Part shown: piece after piece, positions 1 to 8,257 of the stretch
How positions within the stretch are numbered: the stretch's first letter is position 1
Layout of the letters: every line of letters starts with the position of its first letter
Assembly: GCA_964510055.1 (NCBI GenBank)
Contig: CAZDZY010000013.1
Location: 1-41,408 of the forward strand
Length of the DNA: 41,408 nucleotides
Reading direction: 5' to 3'
Source: DTFZ01 sp964510055
GTDB taxonomy: Bacteria; Bacillota; Clostridia; Christensenellales; SZUA-584
Position numbers and translations under genes: made by a program
The notes under the pieces: model-generated
What the model was told of the DNA's origin: nothing
The model's input: the letters and a program-made list of their open reading frames with translations, nothing else
The model's database searches: none

Positions 1-1857
1 TTTAAACAGGGGTTGGGCTACGAGATAATGTTCGGGGCGAAGGAAGACTTATCGTTCGGGCCGGTGCTGATATTGAGTAAAGGCGGCGACGATGCGGAGT
101 TCTTCGCGAAATACTACGACCCTGCGAATCTGTATCTTTCTCCGCTGACTGCCGAAGAGACCGCGGCGTCCATGAAGCAGATACGCATCAGGCATAAATA
201 CGCCCAGATAGGGCGCCCGCAATATATAGACATGATAGCGGAAACGCTGCTTAAGATCTCCGGCCTGATGCAGACATATTCGTTTATTTCGCCGGTAAAA
301 AGCCGGTATCATATAAAGGCGCTGGATATTAACCCTGTCGTCTTTACTGCGGACGACCGGTTTATCGCGGTAGACGGCTATGCGGAGTTCGCGGAAGCAA
401 AAGAAGGCGAATATATCGAGCGGGCAAACGCACAGGGCCTAAGCGGTTTTTTCAAACCAGAGGGCATAGCAGTTGTCGGCGTATCAAGACTGCCTGAAAA
501 ATATTCGATGGGAAGGAATATCGCACAGCTGATGCTGAATATGGGCCGCGACGATATATACTTTGTCAACGTTAAAGGCGGAACAACATCATTTTCGGGA
601 AAGGAATACCCGCTGTATAAAAGCGTTTCAGAGATACCGGCAAATATTGACCTATATGTTTATACGGCCCCCGCGCAGTATATGCTTGATTTCATTTCAC
701 AGGTAGAGGCCGGCAAGTGCGTTATCCTTATATCGGGGATCCCATCTGAAGTCAACTATTATGAGTTCTTAAAATCGGTGAACGCGGCCAAGAAAGAAGG
801 AGTGCGTATAGTTGGCCCAAATTGCATGGGCGTTTTTCATTCCCCGAACAAAAAAGGCGCGGGAGTCGATACGCTGTTCATCGACGCGGAGAGGATGCCT
901 ATAAAATGGGGGGGAAGAAGCAACACGGCGCTGTTTTCGCAGAGCGGCGCCATGGGCATAACATGCCTCGACAACCTGCACAATTACGGGCTGTTTCGGG
1001 CAATAGTATCGTTCGGGAACCACGCCGACGTAGGAACCCCGGAATTGATGGCATACTTCCAGAAACAAAAAGATGTCGATATCATTGCCATCTATATGGA
1101 AGGGCTGAGTAAAGGCGAGGGCAGGCAGTTCTTCGACCTCGCGAAATCGTCTGAAAAGCCCGTTATCGTATTTAAATCCGGAAGGACAGAGGCCGGGGCA
1201 AAGGCCGCGGCGTCGCATACCGCGGCGCTGAGCGGCAGCTATGAAGTATTCAAAGCCGCGTGCAGCCAGGCGGGAGTCGTGCTGATCGAAGAGATCGACG
1301 ATTTTTACGACGCCATACGGGCGTTCTCGCTGCTCTGGAACAAACGGGTAAGGGGCAACAGGGTCGCCGGTATCGTTAACGCGGGCTTCGACAGCACCGC
1401 GGGCGCCGATAACTTAGAGTTCCTCGAGCCCGCGGAATATACCGAAGCGACGATAGAAAAACTTACCGCGCTCAATACGCACGGCCTTGCCAACGTACCC
1501 GATCCGTTCCTCGACGTTACGCCGATGACGGACGACGCCCTTTTCGAGCAGTTCCTCACAGCGCTGATTGAAGACGAAAACGTAGACTGCGTGTTCACGG
1601 CAATAGTCCCGCACATCGAGAACCTGATGACGACGGACGATATATGCGAAAAGCCCGAAGCCATAGCCGCCCGCATAATAAATGTTTTCAATAAATATGA
1701 CAAGCCGATGGTAGTCTCCGTGAACGCGGGGAAGCAGTTTGATAAGTTTGTCCGGATTATAGAAGAAGCAGGGGTGCCGGTATTCAAGGATATACGGTCC
1801 GCTACGCGGGAACTGGAGAGGTTCGTAAAGTACCGCATAGAGAAGGACAGAGATTAA
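1..1857 (+). CDS. ADP-forming acyl-CoA (acetyl-CoA) synthetase, 5'-truncated by window edge
   Basis: The reading frame is open from base 1, so the N terminus lies outside the window; 618 codons are visible. ADP-forming acyl-CoA synthetases convert acyl-CoA, ADP and phosphate into acid, CoA and ATP, yielding ATP in fermenters. The first ~125 visible residues match the end of an ATP-grasp (beta) domain (GYEIMFGAKEDLSFGP, then a DINPVV strand). A CoA-binding Rossmann domain follows (FKPEGIAVVGVSR, GPNCMGVFH), then succinyl-CoA-ligase-like domains with ALFSQSGAMG and SHTAALSGS. The His at visible codon 406 would be the phosphorylated residue. The order beta then alpha is the reverse of the commoner alpha-beta fusion. 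Family is clear; acyl substrate is not determinable. A hairpin terminator follows the stop. Confidence 0.88.
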   Translation, partial: FKQGLGYEIMFGAKEDLSFGPVLILSKGGDDAEFFAKYYDPANLYLSPLTAEETAASMKQIRIRHKYAQIGRPQYIDMIAETLLKISGLMQTYSFISPVKSRYHIKALDINPVVFTADDRFIAVDGYAEFAEAKEGEYIERANAQGLSGFFKPEGIAVVGVSRLPEKYSMGRNIAQLMLNMGRDDIYFVNVKGGTTSFSGKEYPLYKSVSEIPANIDLYVYTAPAQYMLDFISQVEAGKCVILISGIPSEVNYYEFLKSVNAAKKEGVRIVGPNCMGVFHSPNKKGAGVDTLFIDAERMPIKWGGRSNTALFSQSGAMGITCLDNLHNYGLFRAIVSFGNHADVGTPELMAYFQKQKDVDIIAIYMEGLSKGEGRQFFDLAKSSEKPVIVFKSGRTEAGAKAAASHTAALSGSYEVFKAACSQAGVVLIEEIDDFYDAIRAFSLLWNKRVRGNRVAGIVNAGFDSTAGADNLEFLEPAEYTEATIEKLTALNTHGLANVPDPFLDVTPMTDDALFEQFLTALIEDENVDCVFTAIVPHIENLMTTDDICEKPEAIAARIINVFNKYDKPMVVSVNAGKQFDKFVRIIEEAGVPVFKDIRSATRELERFVKYRIEKDRD

Positions 1858-1873
1858 AGGCTTATTGTCAATG

Positions 1874-1908
1874 AACAGCGGCTCTATAGGGGTCGCTGTT
1901 TCTCTTTA
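1874..1908 (+). terminator. Rho-independent terminator after acyl-CoA synthetase
   Basis: AACAGCG (1874-1880) pairs with CGCTGTT (1894-1900), extended inward by G-T and G-C pairs. The stem is followed by a pyrimidine-rich TCTCTTTATT run. It begins 16 bases after the stop codon. Confidence 0.65.
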
Positions 1909-1937
1909 TTGATGGCTTTGTCACAATATGATATCAT
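1909..1937 (+). promoter_or_regulatory. Sigma-A-like promoter for metallopeptidase-dinB
   Basis: TTGATG (1909-1914), 17 bases, then TATCAT (1932-1937). The -10 box ends only six bases before the ATG at 1944, so transcription would begin at or next to the start codon. No Shine-Dalgarno sequence is visible. Read by eye, not scored. Confidence 0.45.
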
Positions 1938-1943
1938 CTGATC

Positions 1944-2327
1944 ATGGTATCGATAGACGAAATGGAAAATATGCTCGACGAGCTTGCCGCCGAGCTGCCC
2001 GCCGAGTTCTATAAAGAACTCAACGGAGGCATAATCCTTCTTCCGCAGGCAAAGCCGCATCCCGAAAGCAGAGGGGGCGACCTTTTTGTCATGGGCGAAT
2101 ACTACAGCAAGGGGAATCTCGGCAGGTATATCGCCATATATTACGGCTCATTCACGAGGGTATACTGGTACCTTCTAAAGCAGCAGCTTATGGCACAGCT
2201 TAGAAAAACGCTCCGGCATGAGTTCAGGCACCATCTCGAATCGCTCGCAGGCGAGCGCAGCCTCGAGATAGAAGACGAGCAATATATAGCCCAATACCTG
2301 CAGAGGTACGGGCGTACCGGGAAGTGA
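1944..2327 (+). CDS. Zincin-like metallopeptidase family protein (DUF1025/PF06262-like)
   Basis: A 127-residue soluble protein with an HEFRH motif near residue 92, which fits the HExxH zinc site of the small possible-zincin family (DUF1025). These are short, single-domain proteins of unclear substrate, common in Actinobacteria and Firmicutes. The N-terminal pattern (an acidic helix, then ELPAEFYKELNGGIILLP) also fits the family. The stop lies six bases before the Y-family polymerase start, so the two are probably co-transcribed. The start has no recognisable ribosome-binding site and sits directly downstream of a promoter-like sequence, so the mRNA may be leaderless. Family call is fairly secure; biological role is unknown. 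Confidence 0.75.
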   Translation: MVSIDEMENMLDELAAELPAEFYKELNGGIILLPQAKPHPESRGGDLFVMGEYYSKGNLGRYIAIYYGSFTRVYWYLLKQQLMAQLRKTLRHEFRHHLESLAGERSLEIEDEQYIAQYLQRYGRTGK

Positions 2328-2333
2328 GATTGC

Positions 2334-3554
2334 ATGGACAGGACGATACTGCATTGCGACCTTAACGGCTTCTACGCTTCGGTAGAATGCCTTTACAACC
2401 CGGAATTAAAAGATGTGCCGATGGCGGTAAGCGGAAGCGTGGAGAACCGCCACGGTATCATATTGGCAAAAAACGAACCGGCAAAGCGGTACGGCATACG
2501 AACGGCTGAGACGGTATGGCAGGCAAAGAAGAAATGCCCCGGGCTCACGCTGGTGCCGCCTCATCATGAAAGATATTCAAAGTATTCAAAAATAGTAAAT
2601 AAGCTGTATGAGGGATTCACCGACATGGTCGAGCCTTTCGGAATAGACGAATCGTGGCTCGACGTGACGGGGAGCCTTCACCTTTTCGGCAGCGGGAAAG
2701 AGATAGCGGATACAATAAGGGAGAAGGTGAGGAACGAGATCGGGCTTACAATATCGGTCGGCGTTTCCTGGAACAAGGTGTTTTCAAAACTTGGGAGCGA
2801 CTATAAAAAACCCGACGCGACGACGGTGATTTCAAGGGAAAATTACAAAAGAATACTTTATCCTCTCCCGGTATCGTCGCTGCTTTACGCGGGAAAGGCG
2901 GCAACGGAGGCGTTATCGAAGCTCGGAATAACTACGATAGGGCAGCTTGCCGCTTATGATAAGAAGGTAATTACCGGCTTGCTCGGGAAGATGGGCGCTA
3001 CGCTGCACGATTACGCGAACGGCATAGACGAAAGTCCCGTTCAATTCGCGGGCGAAGAGCGCGAAGCGAAATCAGTGGGCAGCGGCATGACGTTCAAACG
3101 CAATCTTACCGGCATAGACGATATAAGCACGGGTGTGCTGGCGCTTTCAGATGAGGTGGCATCGAGGCTGCGGAAGTACGGGCTTATGTGCTCCACCGTG
3201 CAGGTGCAGATCCGCGACCCGCAGTTCAATACGATATCGAGGCAGAAAAAGCTTGTTAAGCCTACATGTTTGTGCAAGGATATAGGCAATGCGGCAATCG
3301 AGATCATAAAAGCGTGCTGGGATATGGACGCACCCATACGTATGCTGACTGTAACGGGGCTTAACATAACAGCAGACGCCGGTACCGGGCAGCTGAGTTT
3401 CTTTGAAGAAGAGGGGAGCAGCGTCAAGCAGGAAAAGATAGAGCGGGTGGTAGACAGCATAAGAAGCAAGTATGGAAGAGGAGCTATTTCTTTTGGCGCA
3501 ACCATCGATAACGATATCGGAATAGATATAAGAGATACGGAAGTTGAGGAGTAA
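2334..3554 (+). CDS. dinB: DNA polymerase IV (Y-family translesion polymerase)
   Basis: A 406-residue error-prone polymerase for translesion synthesis past damaged bases. The catalytic carboxylates are visible: HCDLNGFYASVE at the N terminus (Asp9) and GIDESWLDV around residues 103-111 (Asp105, Glu106). Palm and fingers occupy roughly residues 1-165. A helix-hairpin-helix thumb lies around 170-235 (LSKLGITTIGQLA). The little-finger domain occupies 240-350, and the C-terminal tail includes QLSFFEEE near residue 365, which resembles a beta-clamp-binding QLxLF-type peptide. Length matches Firmicutes DinB/YqjH proteins. It follows a metallopeptidase gene by six bases. The start is a clear ATG just before the conserved DRTILHCDLN strand. 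Confidence 0.93.
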   Translation: MDRTILHCDLNGFYASVECLYNPELKDVPMAVSGSVENRHGIILAKNEPAKRYGIRTAETVWQAKKKCPGLTLVPPHHERYSKYSKIVNKLYEGFTDMVEPFGIDESWLDVTGSLHLFGSGKEIADTIREKVRNEIGLTISVGVSWNKVFSKLGSDYKKPDATTVISRENYKRILYPLPVSSLLYAGKAATEALSKLGITTIGQLAAYDKKVITGLLGKMGATLHDYANGIDESPVQFAGEEREAKSVGSGMTFKRNLTGIDDISTGVLALSDEVASRLRKYGLMCSTVQVQIRDPQFNTISRQKKLVKPTCLCKDIGNAAIEIIKACWDMDAPIRMLTVTGLNITADAGTGQLSFFEEEGSSVKQEKIERVVDSIRSKYGRGAISFGATIDNDIGIDIRDTEVEE

Positions 3555-3568
3555 GGCAATAGAATTTT

Positions 3569-4537
3569 ATGATTGAGATCGTATTCAGCGACAGCGCTTG
3601 CGGAAGCCTTAAAATGGCGCAATGTTATGGCAAGGGAAAATATTTGGGCGGGTGTTTTGGCGTTATCGTCAGTCACGCTGATGGAAGCAAACCGACTAAA
3701 GAGGAAGTTGAAGCTGCCCAGCTGGAAGCGGAGGAAAAGACACGCCTGGCGTGGGAGAGCGCTATCCCCATGGGCGGTAATCCTGCAGACGTCTATGGAT
3801 TCAATTTCGTATTGAGCGTTGGAGATATTTCGGAGAATCAGCCCGGTATAAAGCGGATGCAGACGTTGGAGCACTTATACAGCGTTTATCCTAACGGCGA
3901 GGGGCGGCAGGCGGCTCAGGAAATGTTTAAAAAGGCAAATGAAGATTTGAAAACAGTCCGGGAACGCGCAGAAACAGGAGAATCCCTTCGGATATGGTAC
4001 AGCAATCATCCTGATGAAATGTGCGGACTATATTGGTTCATGGAACAGTTGGATCAATGGAAAGCACATAGCGGACAGGTTTCTATTGTCAAGCTCCCGG
4101 AATGGGAAGCTGACGAAAAAGGGAATATCGTGAGGAAAAGCGGCTGGGGTGAAGCGGCCCCCAGGGAATGGCATCGTTATCCTGCTCTGCAAAAACCTGT
4201 GCTGCCGGTATTCATACAAAGCTGCGCATCCCATTGGAAGGAGCTTCAAAGAGAAAACGCGCCTTTGCGGGCTATGCTGAACGGACAATTGGTAAGCGCA
4301 TCGGAAAAACTCTACGATGAATTTATCCTTCGCGAAATAGCGGCAGAAGGCGAGAAATTTCAGGAAGCAGTAATTATCGGAAGGGTGCTTGGTAAATATC
4401 AACTTGGAATTGGCGATTCCTGGGCCGCAATACGTATTGAAGAAATGATCCGTACCGGAAAACTTGAGACAGTGACTGCGGCAGCCGAAGATATGCCTGC
4501 CTATCATCGGCTGCTGAAAAAGCGTATTTATAAGTAG
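3569..4537 (+). CDS. DUF1835 / DUF3658 domain protein
   Basis: A 322-residue soluble protein with no signal peptide or membrane segment. The N terminus (IEIVFSDSACGSLKMA) fits the DUF1835 family. The C-terminal half (residues ~225-320, with IIGRVLGKYQLGIGDSWAAIRIEEMI) fits the DUF3658 domain often fused to it. Function is unknown. The gene starts 14 bases after dinB but its codon use differs: by eye isoleucine is mainly ATT and ATC, whereas dinB uses mostly ATA, and CGN arginine is commoner. This suggests later acquisition or a different expression class. The ribosome-binding site is weak. An overlapping minus-strand frame has no family resemblance. Confidence 0.72.
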   Translation: MIEIVFSDSACGSLKMAQCYGKGKYLGGCFGVIVSHADGSKPTKEEVEAAQLEAEEKTRLAWESAIPMGGNPADVYGFNFVLSVGDISENQPGIKRMQTLEHLYSVYPNGEGRQAAQEMFKKANEDLKTVRERAETGESLRIWYSNHPDEMCGLYWFMEQLDQWKAHSGQVSIVKLPEWEADEKGNIVRKSGWGEAAPREWHRYPALQKPVLPVFIQSCASHWKELQRENAPLRAMLNGQLVSASEKLYDEFILREIAAEGEKFQEAVIIGRVLGKYQLGIGDSWAAIRIEEMIRTGKLETVTAAAEDMPAYHRLLKKRIYK

Positions 4538-4644
4538 CTGAGCATAATAAAATTGAATCCATCGGTGAAATAATTTATCCCGGAGTTTCGTTATAATCTC
4601 TTTTTTCCGACGATCCTTAAAGTTAATATTTCCATCTGATTATC

Positions 4645-5148
4645 CTATAACCTTACGACAAGTTCTCTTATGTCCCTGCGCTTTTTGCTGAACTCGGTTT
4701 TTCTTTCATACCCGAGCGGCGTAAACGCTATGGGCTCAAGGTTATCGGGAAGCTCAAAAACTTCCTTTGCAGCTTCCGGGTCAAACGCGCCTATCCAGCA
4801 TGTGCCAAGGCCTTCCGCAGTCGCGGCAAGTATTATGTGATCCATAACTATAGCGCCGTCCACATCGCCGTAAGATTTGCCGTCGCGCCTCGTCCAGCAT
4901 TTATCGATATCGACGCATACGAGCAGTACATATGGCGGCTCGGAAAACCAGTCGCGGTGATAAACCTTTTTAAGAAGTTCTTTGCGCCCCTCGGTCGGCA
5001 TTAAATATATCCTGAAAGGCTGATAGTTTACCGCCGTAGGCGCGATCTGCGCGGCGTGAAGTATTCGATCCAGCTTTTCCTCTTCAACGGGTTTATCGAG
5101 ATATGAACGCACACTGTGCCGGGCTTCTATCACATTATAAAAATCCAT
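4645..5148 (-). CDS. Nitroreductase family FMN-dependent oxidoreductase
   Basis: A 167-residue FMN enzyme of the nitroreductase superfamily, which reduces nitro or other electrophilic substrates with NAD(P)H. Seen here: the N-terminal FMN phosphate-binding RHSVRSY (residues 9-15), AAQIAPTAVNYQP near 32-44, and the C-terminal GLGTCWIGAFDPEAA. The length is that of the short, single-domain members. The ATG is preceded by AGGAGG at optimal distance. It is transcribed divergently from the M15 peptidase gene with about 130 bases between them. The physiological substrate cannot be read from the sequence. Confidence 0.88.
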   Translation of the reverse strand: MDFYNVIEARHSVRSYLDKPVEEEKLDRILHAAQIAPTAVNYQPFRIYLMPTEGRKELLKKVYHRDWFSEPPYVLLVCVDIDKCWTRRDGKSYGDVDGAIVMDHIILAATAEGLGTCWIGAFDPEAAKEVFELPDNLEPIAFTPLGYERKTEFSKKRRDIRELVVRL

Positions 5149-5281
5149 AACGATCCTCCTGTCGTTTTATATTATTAAATGATATCACAAAATTTTCATC
5201 CGAAAAAGTTTTTTTGGTGTATACTGTTTACATAATTAATTTCCGGCGGTAATCATTCTTATAATCTTGGGGGTAATATTT

Positions 5282-6295
5282 ATGAAAAAAACCGCGATCA
5301 TCATTCTTGTTTTTATATTATCGATATCGGCGCTGTGCGCGTGTTCCGTTCCCGATAAGCAGGACGACCTGAGAACTCCCGATATAACCGAAACGCCCGC
5401 TGCGCCGCAGCCTACGCCCACAGCAACACCGCAGCCCACAACTGAAATAACACCGATGCCGGAGCCTACTGATTCACCTGAAGAAATATCTATCAAAAGA
5501 GATCTCCTTGTCTGGAAAATGGCTTATCCCGACTATATCAGCGGTTATGAGATAGATGCGGACGGCTTTATATACGCTGTCATGCAGTCGGGGAATAAGA
5601 TATTGTATGATGACAAGAAACAAAAGACGTTTGTGGAAAAGATGAACGGTGCGGACCTGCAGGACGCGCTTGAAATGATATATCCGCTTGAAGACCTTAC
5701 TGTCCTTTTAGAGGGAGATTTTGATCCGGGGAGGATAAGGCCTTACGCGCTATATAACGATGTTTACGGACAAAACAAAAAGGCGGTCAAAGCCAACCTC
5801 GTCAGCGTAAAAAACGTCAGGGGGCCATTCAATAAGTTAAACGGGGCGTCTCAGGCCATATTGAACGTATTCGTTAAGCTAAATGAACTTTGCGCGCAGG
5901 ACAGCAGCCTTAAAGAATTCATATATCCCACAAACGGAACGTTCAACTACCGCTTTATCGCCGGCACAAAAAACCTCAGCATGCACTCTTACGCTGTAGC
6001 TATAGATCTTCACGCTAAAGCCAACCCATCTTGGAGATCGATATCGAAGGAGAAAGGGCAGGCGAGGATATCCGTCTTCCCCGCAGTAATAGTACGCGCG
6101 TTCGAAGATAACGGATTCGTATGGGGGGGCAAGTGGGCGCACTTTGACATAATGCACTTCGAATACCATCCGGAAATAATTATTAAATCAAGGTATAACG
6201 CGAAGGTAAGCGCAGGGCAGCCTTGGTACACGGGCTTCCCGGACGACGAGAAAGTAAGAAACTACGTACAAATGATCGACCAGCTATTCGAATGA
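5282..6295 (+). CDS. D-alanyl-D-alanine carboxypeptidase-like lipoprotein (peptidase M15)
   Basis: A 337-residue extracytoplasmic protein. Residues 1-21 form a lipoprotein signal (basic start, hydrophobic core, lipobox LCAC with Cys21). A Pro/Thr-rich linker follows (~residues 37-65), then a mixed domain and an M15 metallopeptidase domain. His235 and Asp242 (MHSYAVAIDLHA) and His292 (HFDIMHFEYHPE) fit the zinc ligands of the M15 family, which trims peptidoglycan peptides; the WGGKW segment is typical of the VanY/CwlK branch. I chose the ATG at 5282 over the in-frame TTG at 5267 because GGGGG lies about eight bases upstream of it and the signal peptide begins there. It is convergent with the SDR gene and divergent from the nitroreductase. 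Confidence 0.82.
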   Translation: MKKTAIIILVFILSISALCACSVPDKQDDLRTPDITETPAAPQPTPTATPQPTTEITPMPEPTDSPEEISIKRDLLVWKMAYPDYISGYEIDADGFIYAVMQSGNKILYDDKKQKTFVEKMNGADLQDALEMIYPLEDLTVLLEGDFDPGRIRPYALYNDVYGQNKKAVKANLVSVKNVRGPFNKLNGASQAILNVFVKLNELCAQDSSLKEFIYPTNGTFNYRFIAGTKNLSMHSYAVAIDLHAKANPSWRSISKEKGQARISVFPAVIVRAFEDNGFVWGGKWAHFDIMHFEYHPEIIIKSRYNAKVSAGQPWYTGFPDDEKVRNYVQMIDQLFE

Positions 6296-6304
6296 ACGAC
6301 TAAA

Positions 6305-7285
6305 TTATTTAAACTTTTCAGGATAGCATGCTTTCATAGTTTCAACTATGGAATCCTTGAGCCCGCCGCGCCCGTATCCTAAAGCCGCGGCGGTTTCCAA
6401 AGGGTCAAAATAGAGTTCTCTCGTAAGTATATCCTGCATAAGGTATTTCGCGTTGAGCCCTCCTTCCAGCCCTTTCTTATGCCTTCCCCGTTCAATAAAC
6501 CTGCCGGCTAAAGCGGCAAGTAAACGGGGGATATTTACTATGATCTTTTTCTCGCCGATAGCCGACATCATCATCTCAAGCATGTCGTTATACGAGCGGT
6601 TCTCGTCGCCTATAGGGTATCTTTTTCCGTGCTCGCCCCGTTCCAGCGCGCCTATGACCGCCTCGCCCACATGCTGCACGGCTATCATATTAGTTCCTCC
6701 CCGCGGGAAGAAGATCACTTTGCCCTTTGTGTATTGATCGAGGAATACTTCTTTCCAAAGCGGTATTCGCCCGGGCATGGAGCCGAAGATATACGGCAGT
6801 TCGAGTATCATGACCGCCATGCTGCCGCACCCGGCGGCTATCGCCCCCGACGCCTGCTCTATACGGCATTTTATATAGGGATGCCGCTTACTTAAACCTT
6901 TCTCCGGCCATATCCTGTCGAAATAAGCAAAATATGAGTTTAGCACGACGCAGCGTTTTACGCCCGCTTTTCTCGCGGCTGTTATAGTTTTTACGCAGTT
7001 ATCGACTAAGCGGGTATGGAAGAACTCATACGCAGGAGCGGGAGGCAAAACCCTGTCGTCAGGGCCCACCGCATAAACGATACCGTCATAGCCTGAAAAG
7101 ATCTCCTGAAGCTTTTCTTCCGGCATCTCGAATACGTTTCCGCTTAAAACTCTTACTTCCTTCGGGTACCAGTCCCCCAAAGCCACGTCGGGTATGGCGA
7201 GGGCGTCAAACGAATGGCTTTTCAGGCCGGCAAGTATCGTATAGTATCCGAGGAACCCGGTGCCGCCGATTACGATTATTTTCAT
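6305..7285 (-). CDS. NAD-dependent epimerase/dehydratase (extended SDR family)
   Basis: A 326-residue Rossmann-fold enzyme. The N terminus carries the nucleotide-binding GGTGFLG (residues 7-13). The strand around residues 66-75 (YDGIVYAVGPDD) and NSYFAYFDRIWPEKG further on fit the extended short-chain dehydrogenase layout. The usual catalytic YxxxK is represented only by HPYIKCRIEQ, in which arginine sits at the lysine position, so either the active site is unusual or the protein binds a dinucleotide without classical SDR chemistry. Substrate unknown. The start follows a GAGGTG ribosome-binding site. Nine bases separate its end from the convergent M15 gene, with no evident terminator. Confidence 0.78.
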   Translation of the reverse strand: MKIIVIGGTGFLGYYTILAGLKSHSFDALAIPDVALGDWYPKEVRVLSGNVFEMPEEKLQEIFSGYDGIVYAVGPDDRVLPPAPAYEFFHTRLVDNCVKTITAARKAGVKRCVVLNSYFAYFDRIWPEKGLSKRHPYIKCRIEQASGAIAAGCGSMAVMILELPYIFGSMPGRIPLWKEVFLDQYTKGKVIFFPRGGTNMIAVQHVGEAVIGALERGEHGKRYPIGDENRSYNDMLEMMMSAIGEKKIIVNIPRLLAALAGRFIERGRHKKGLEGGLNAKYLMQDILTRELYFDPLETAAALGYGRGGLKDSIVETMKACYPEKFK

Positions 7286-7431
7286 TGATTCACCTCATAC
7301 AAAAGAGAAATTATACGAACAAGGCGATGTCTTTTGGAAACACATGCTATTACAAATACAGTATAACACCGTAGGTTCGAAATAAAAGTTTTTATGTATA
7401 CAATGCAAGGCGGTTAAAGATATAAGCCAGG

Positions 7432-7878
7432 TTAAAATTTCAAGGCCATCTGACCATCCGCCGCAACGAAACCAAACTTAGTATAGAGGCCTTTTCCATC
7501 GGAAGACGCGTGTAACCTGACAACGGAAAATCCAAGAGAACGAGTTTCATGCAGGATTTTTTCCAACAAAACGGAAGCAATGCCCCGCCTTCTGTATTCC
7601 TTAACCGTAAACATGTTAATAATTTGGGCTGTCATACCAGACGGATTGGAATAACACGGGAGCAATTGATAAAAGCAAAGGCCGCTCGTAGCAACGATAG
7701 TGTTGTTATCCAGCGCGAGCCAGGCAATAAATGAATCGGCAGCAAGACTACGTTCATAGTAGTCCTTCAGTTCGGCATCGATATTTTGCAGTACCGGGAG
7801 ACCTTCATCAATGAGCTGTTGTTTGCGAAGTTCCACCAATGATGAAACGTCTTCTAAAGTTGCTTTTCTATATTCCAT
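7432..7878 (-). CDS. GNAT family N-acetyltransferase
   Basis: A 148-residue acetyl-CoA-dependent acyltransferase. The acetyl-CoA pyrophosphate-binding signature is RRRGIASVLLEKIL (residues ~97-110), preceded by the IINMFTVKEY strand and followed by VVRLHASSDGKGLYTKFGF. Substrate unknown; many such proteins modify small molecules or antibiotics. The ATG has GGAGGG upstream. By eye it contains no ATA isoleucine codons, in sharp contrast to neighbouring genes, which suggests horizontal transfer. It is monocistronic: over 140 bases separate it from the SDR gene, and the region upstream is AT-rich. Confidence 0.85.
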   Translation of the reverse strand: MEYRKATLEDVSSLVELRKQQLIDEGLPVLQNIDAELKDYYERSLAADSFIAWLALDNNTIVATSGLCFYQLLPCYSNPSGMTAQIINMFTVKEYRRRGIASVLLEKILHETRSLGFSVVRLHASSDGKGLYTKFGFVAADGQMALKF

Positions 7879-8029
7879 TTTATGCCCTCCTTTTTCTGCG
7901 GCCGGCTAAATAACATCAGGTATGTATTCTATAAAATACAATATACTATTTTAATGTTTAAATAAAGCTTTTACATATTTAAAGTGCCGAACAGCAATAA
8001 TAGAGTAAACGATCGGGAGGAGCAGAGCA

Positions 8030-8164
8030 ATGCCTAAAGACAGCCAGCCGGACAACAAAAAAGCAAGATATGAAAAGAGCAGCGGGCAGACGCCCGTTAC
8101 CGCGGATGCCCAGAACAACAGCAGGACAAGAAAAAAGCGATCCGCGAAACGAGGAAATGTATAG
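8030..8164 (+). CDS. Small basic hydrophilic protein (44 aa), possibly spore-associated
   Basis: An ORF of 44 codons starting MPKDSQPDNKKARYEK and ending RKKRSAKRGNV. It is rich in Lys, Arg, Ser, Asn and Gln and has no hydrophobic segment. A strong ribosome-binding site (GGGAGG, 8015-8020) lies nine bases before the ATG, and a long hairpin terminator starts 14 bases after the stop, so it looks like a true single-gene unit. The composition resembles minor small acid-soluble spore proteins, and the next genes are spore-type, but I recognise no family. Function is inferred only from size, composition and position. Confidence 0.55.
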   Translation: MPKDSQPDNKKARYEKSSGQTPVTADAQNNSRTRKKRSAKRGNV

Positions 8165-8177
8165 AATTACAATTCGG

Positions 8178-8217
8178 TATCAAAAAACAGCTTTTACTGA
8201 TAAAGCTGTTTTTGATA
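8178..8217 (+). terminator. Long hairpin terminator after 44-aa gene
   Basis: TATCAAAAAACAGCTTT (8178-8194) pairs with AAAGCTGTTTTTGATA (8202-8217) with one bulged A and a 7-base loop. Because the arms contain A and T runs it can terminate on both strands, serving the 44-aa gene and the minus-strand Cys-rich gene. Confidence 0.75.
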
Positions 8218-8257
8218 TTCCAACGCCGTTATAAAGATTAAGTATCAGGCGTATCTT

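Noticed and set aside
769..1838. Minus-strand frames of 149 and 177 codons inside the acyl-CoA synthetase gene
   Set aside because: They overlap a clearly conserved coding sequence and show no family motif.
3041..3874. A 277-codon open frame on the minus strand across dinB and the DUF1835 gene
   Set aside because: It is antisense to two well-supported genes, has Ser/Leu-rich composition typical of shadow frames, and no ribosome-binding site.
5236..5496. Minus-strand frame rich in Gly, Val and Ser
   Set aside because: It is the reverse complement of the Pro/Thr-rich linker of the M15 lipoprotein.
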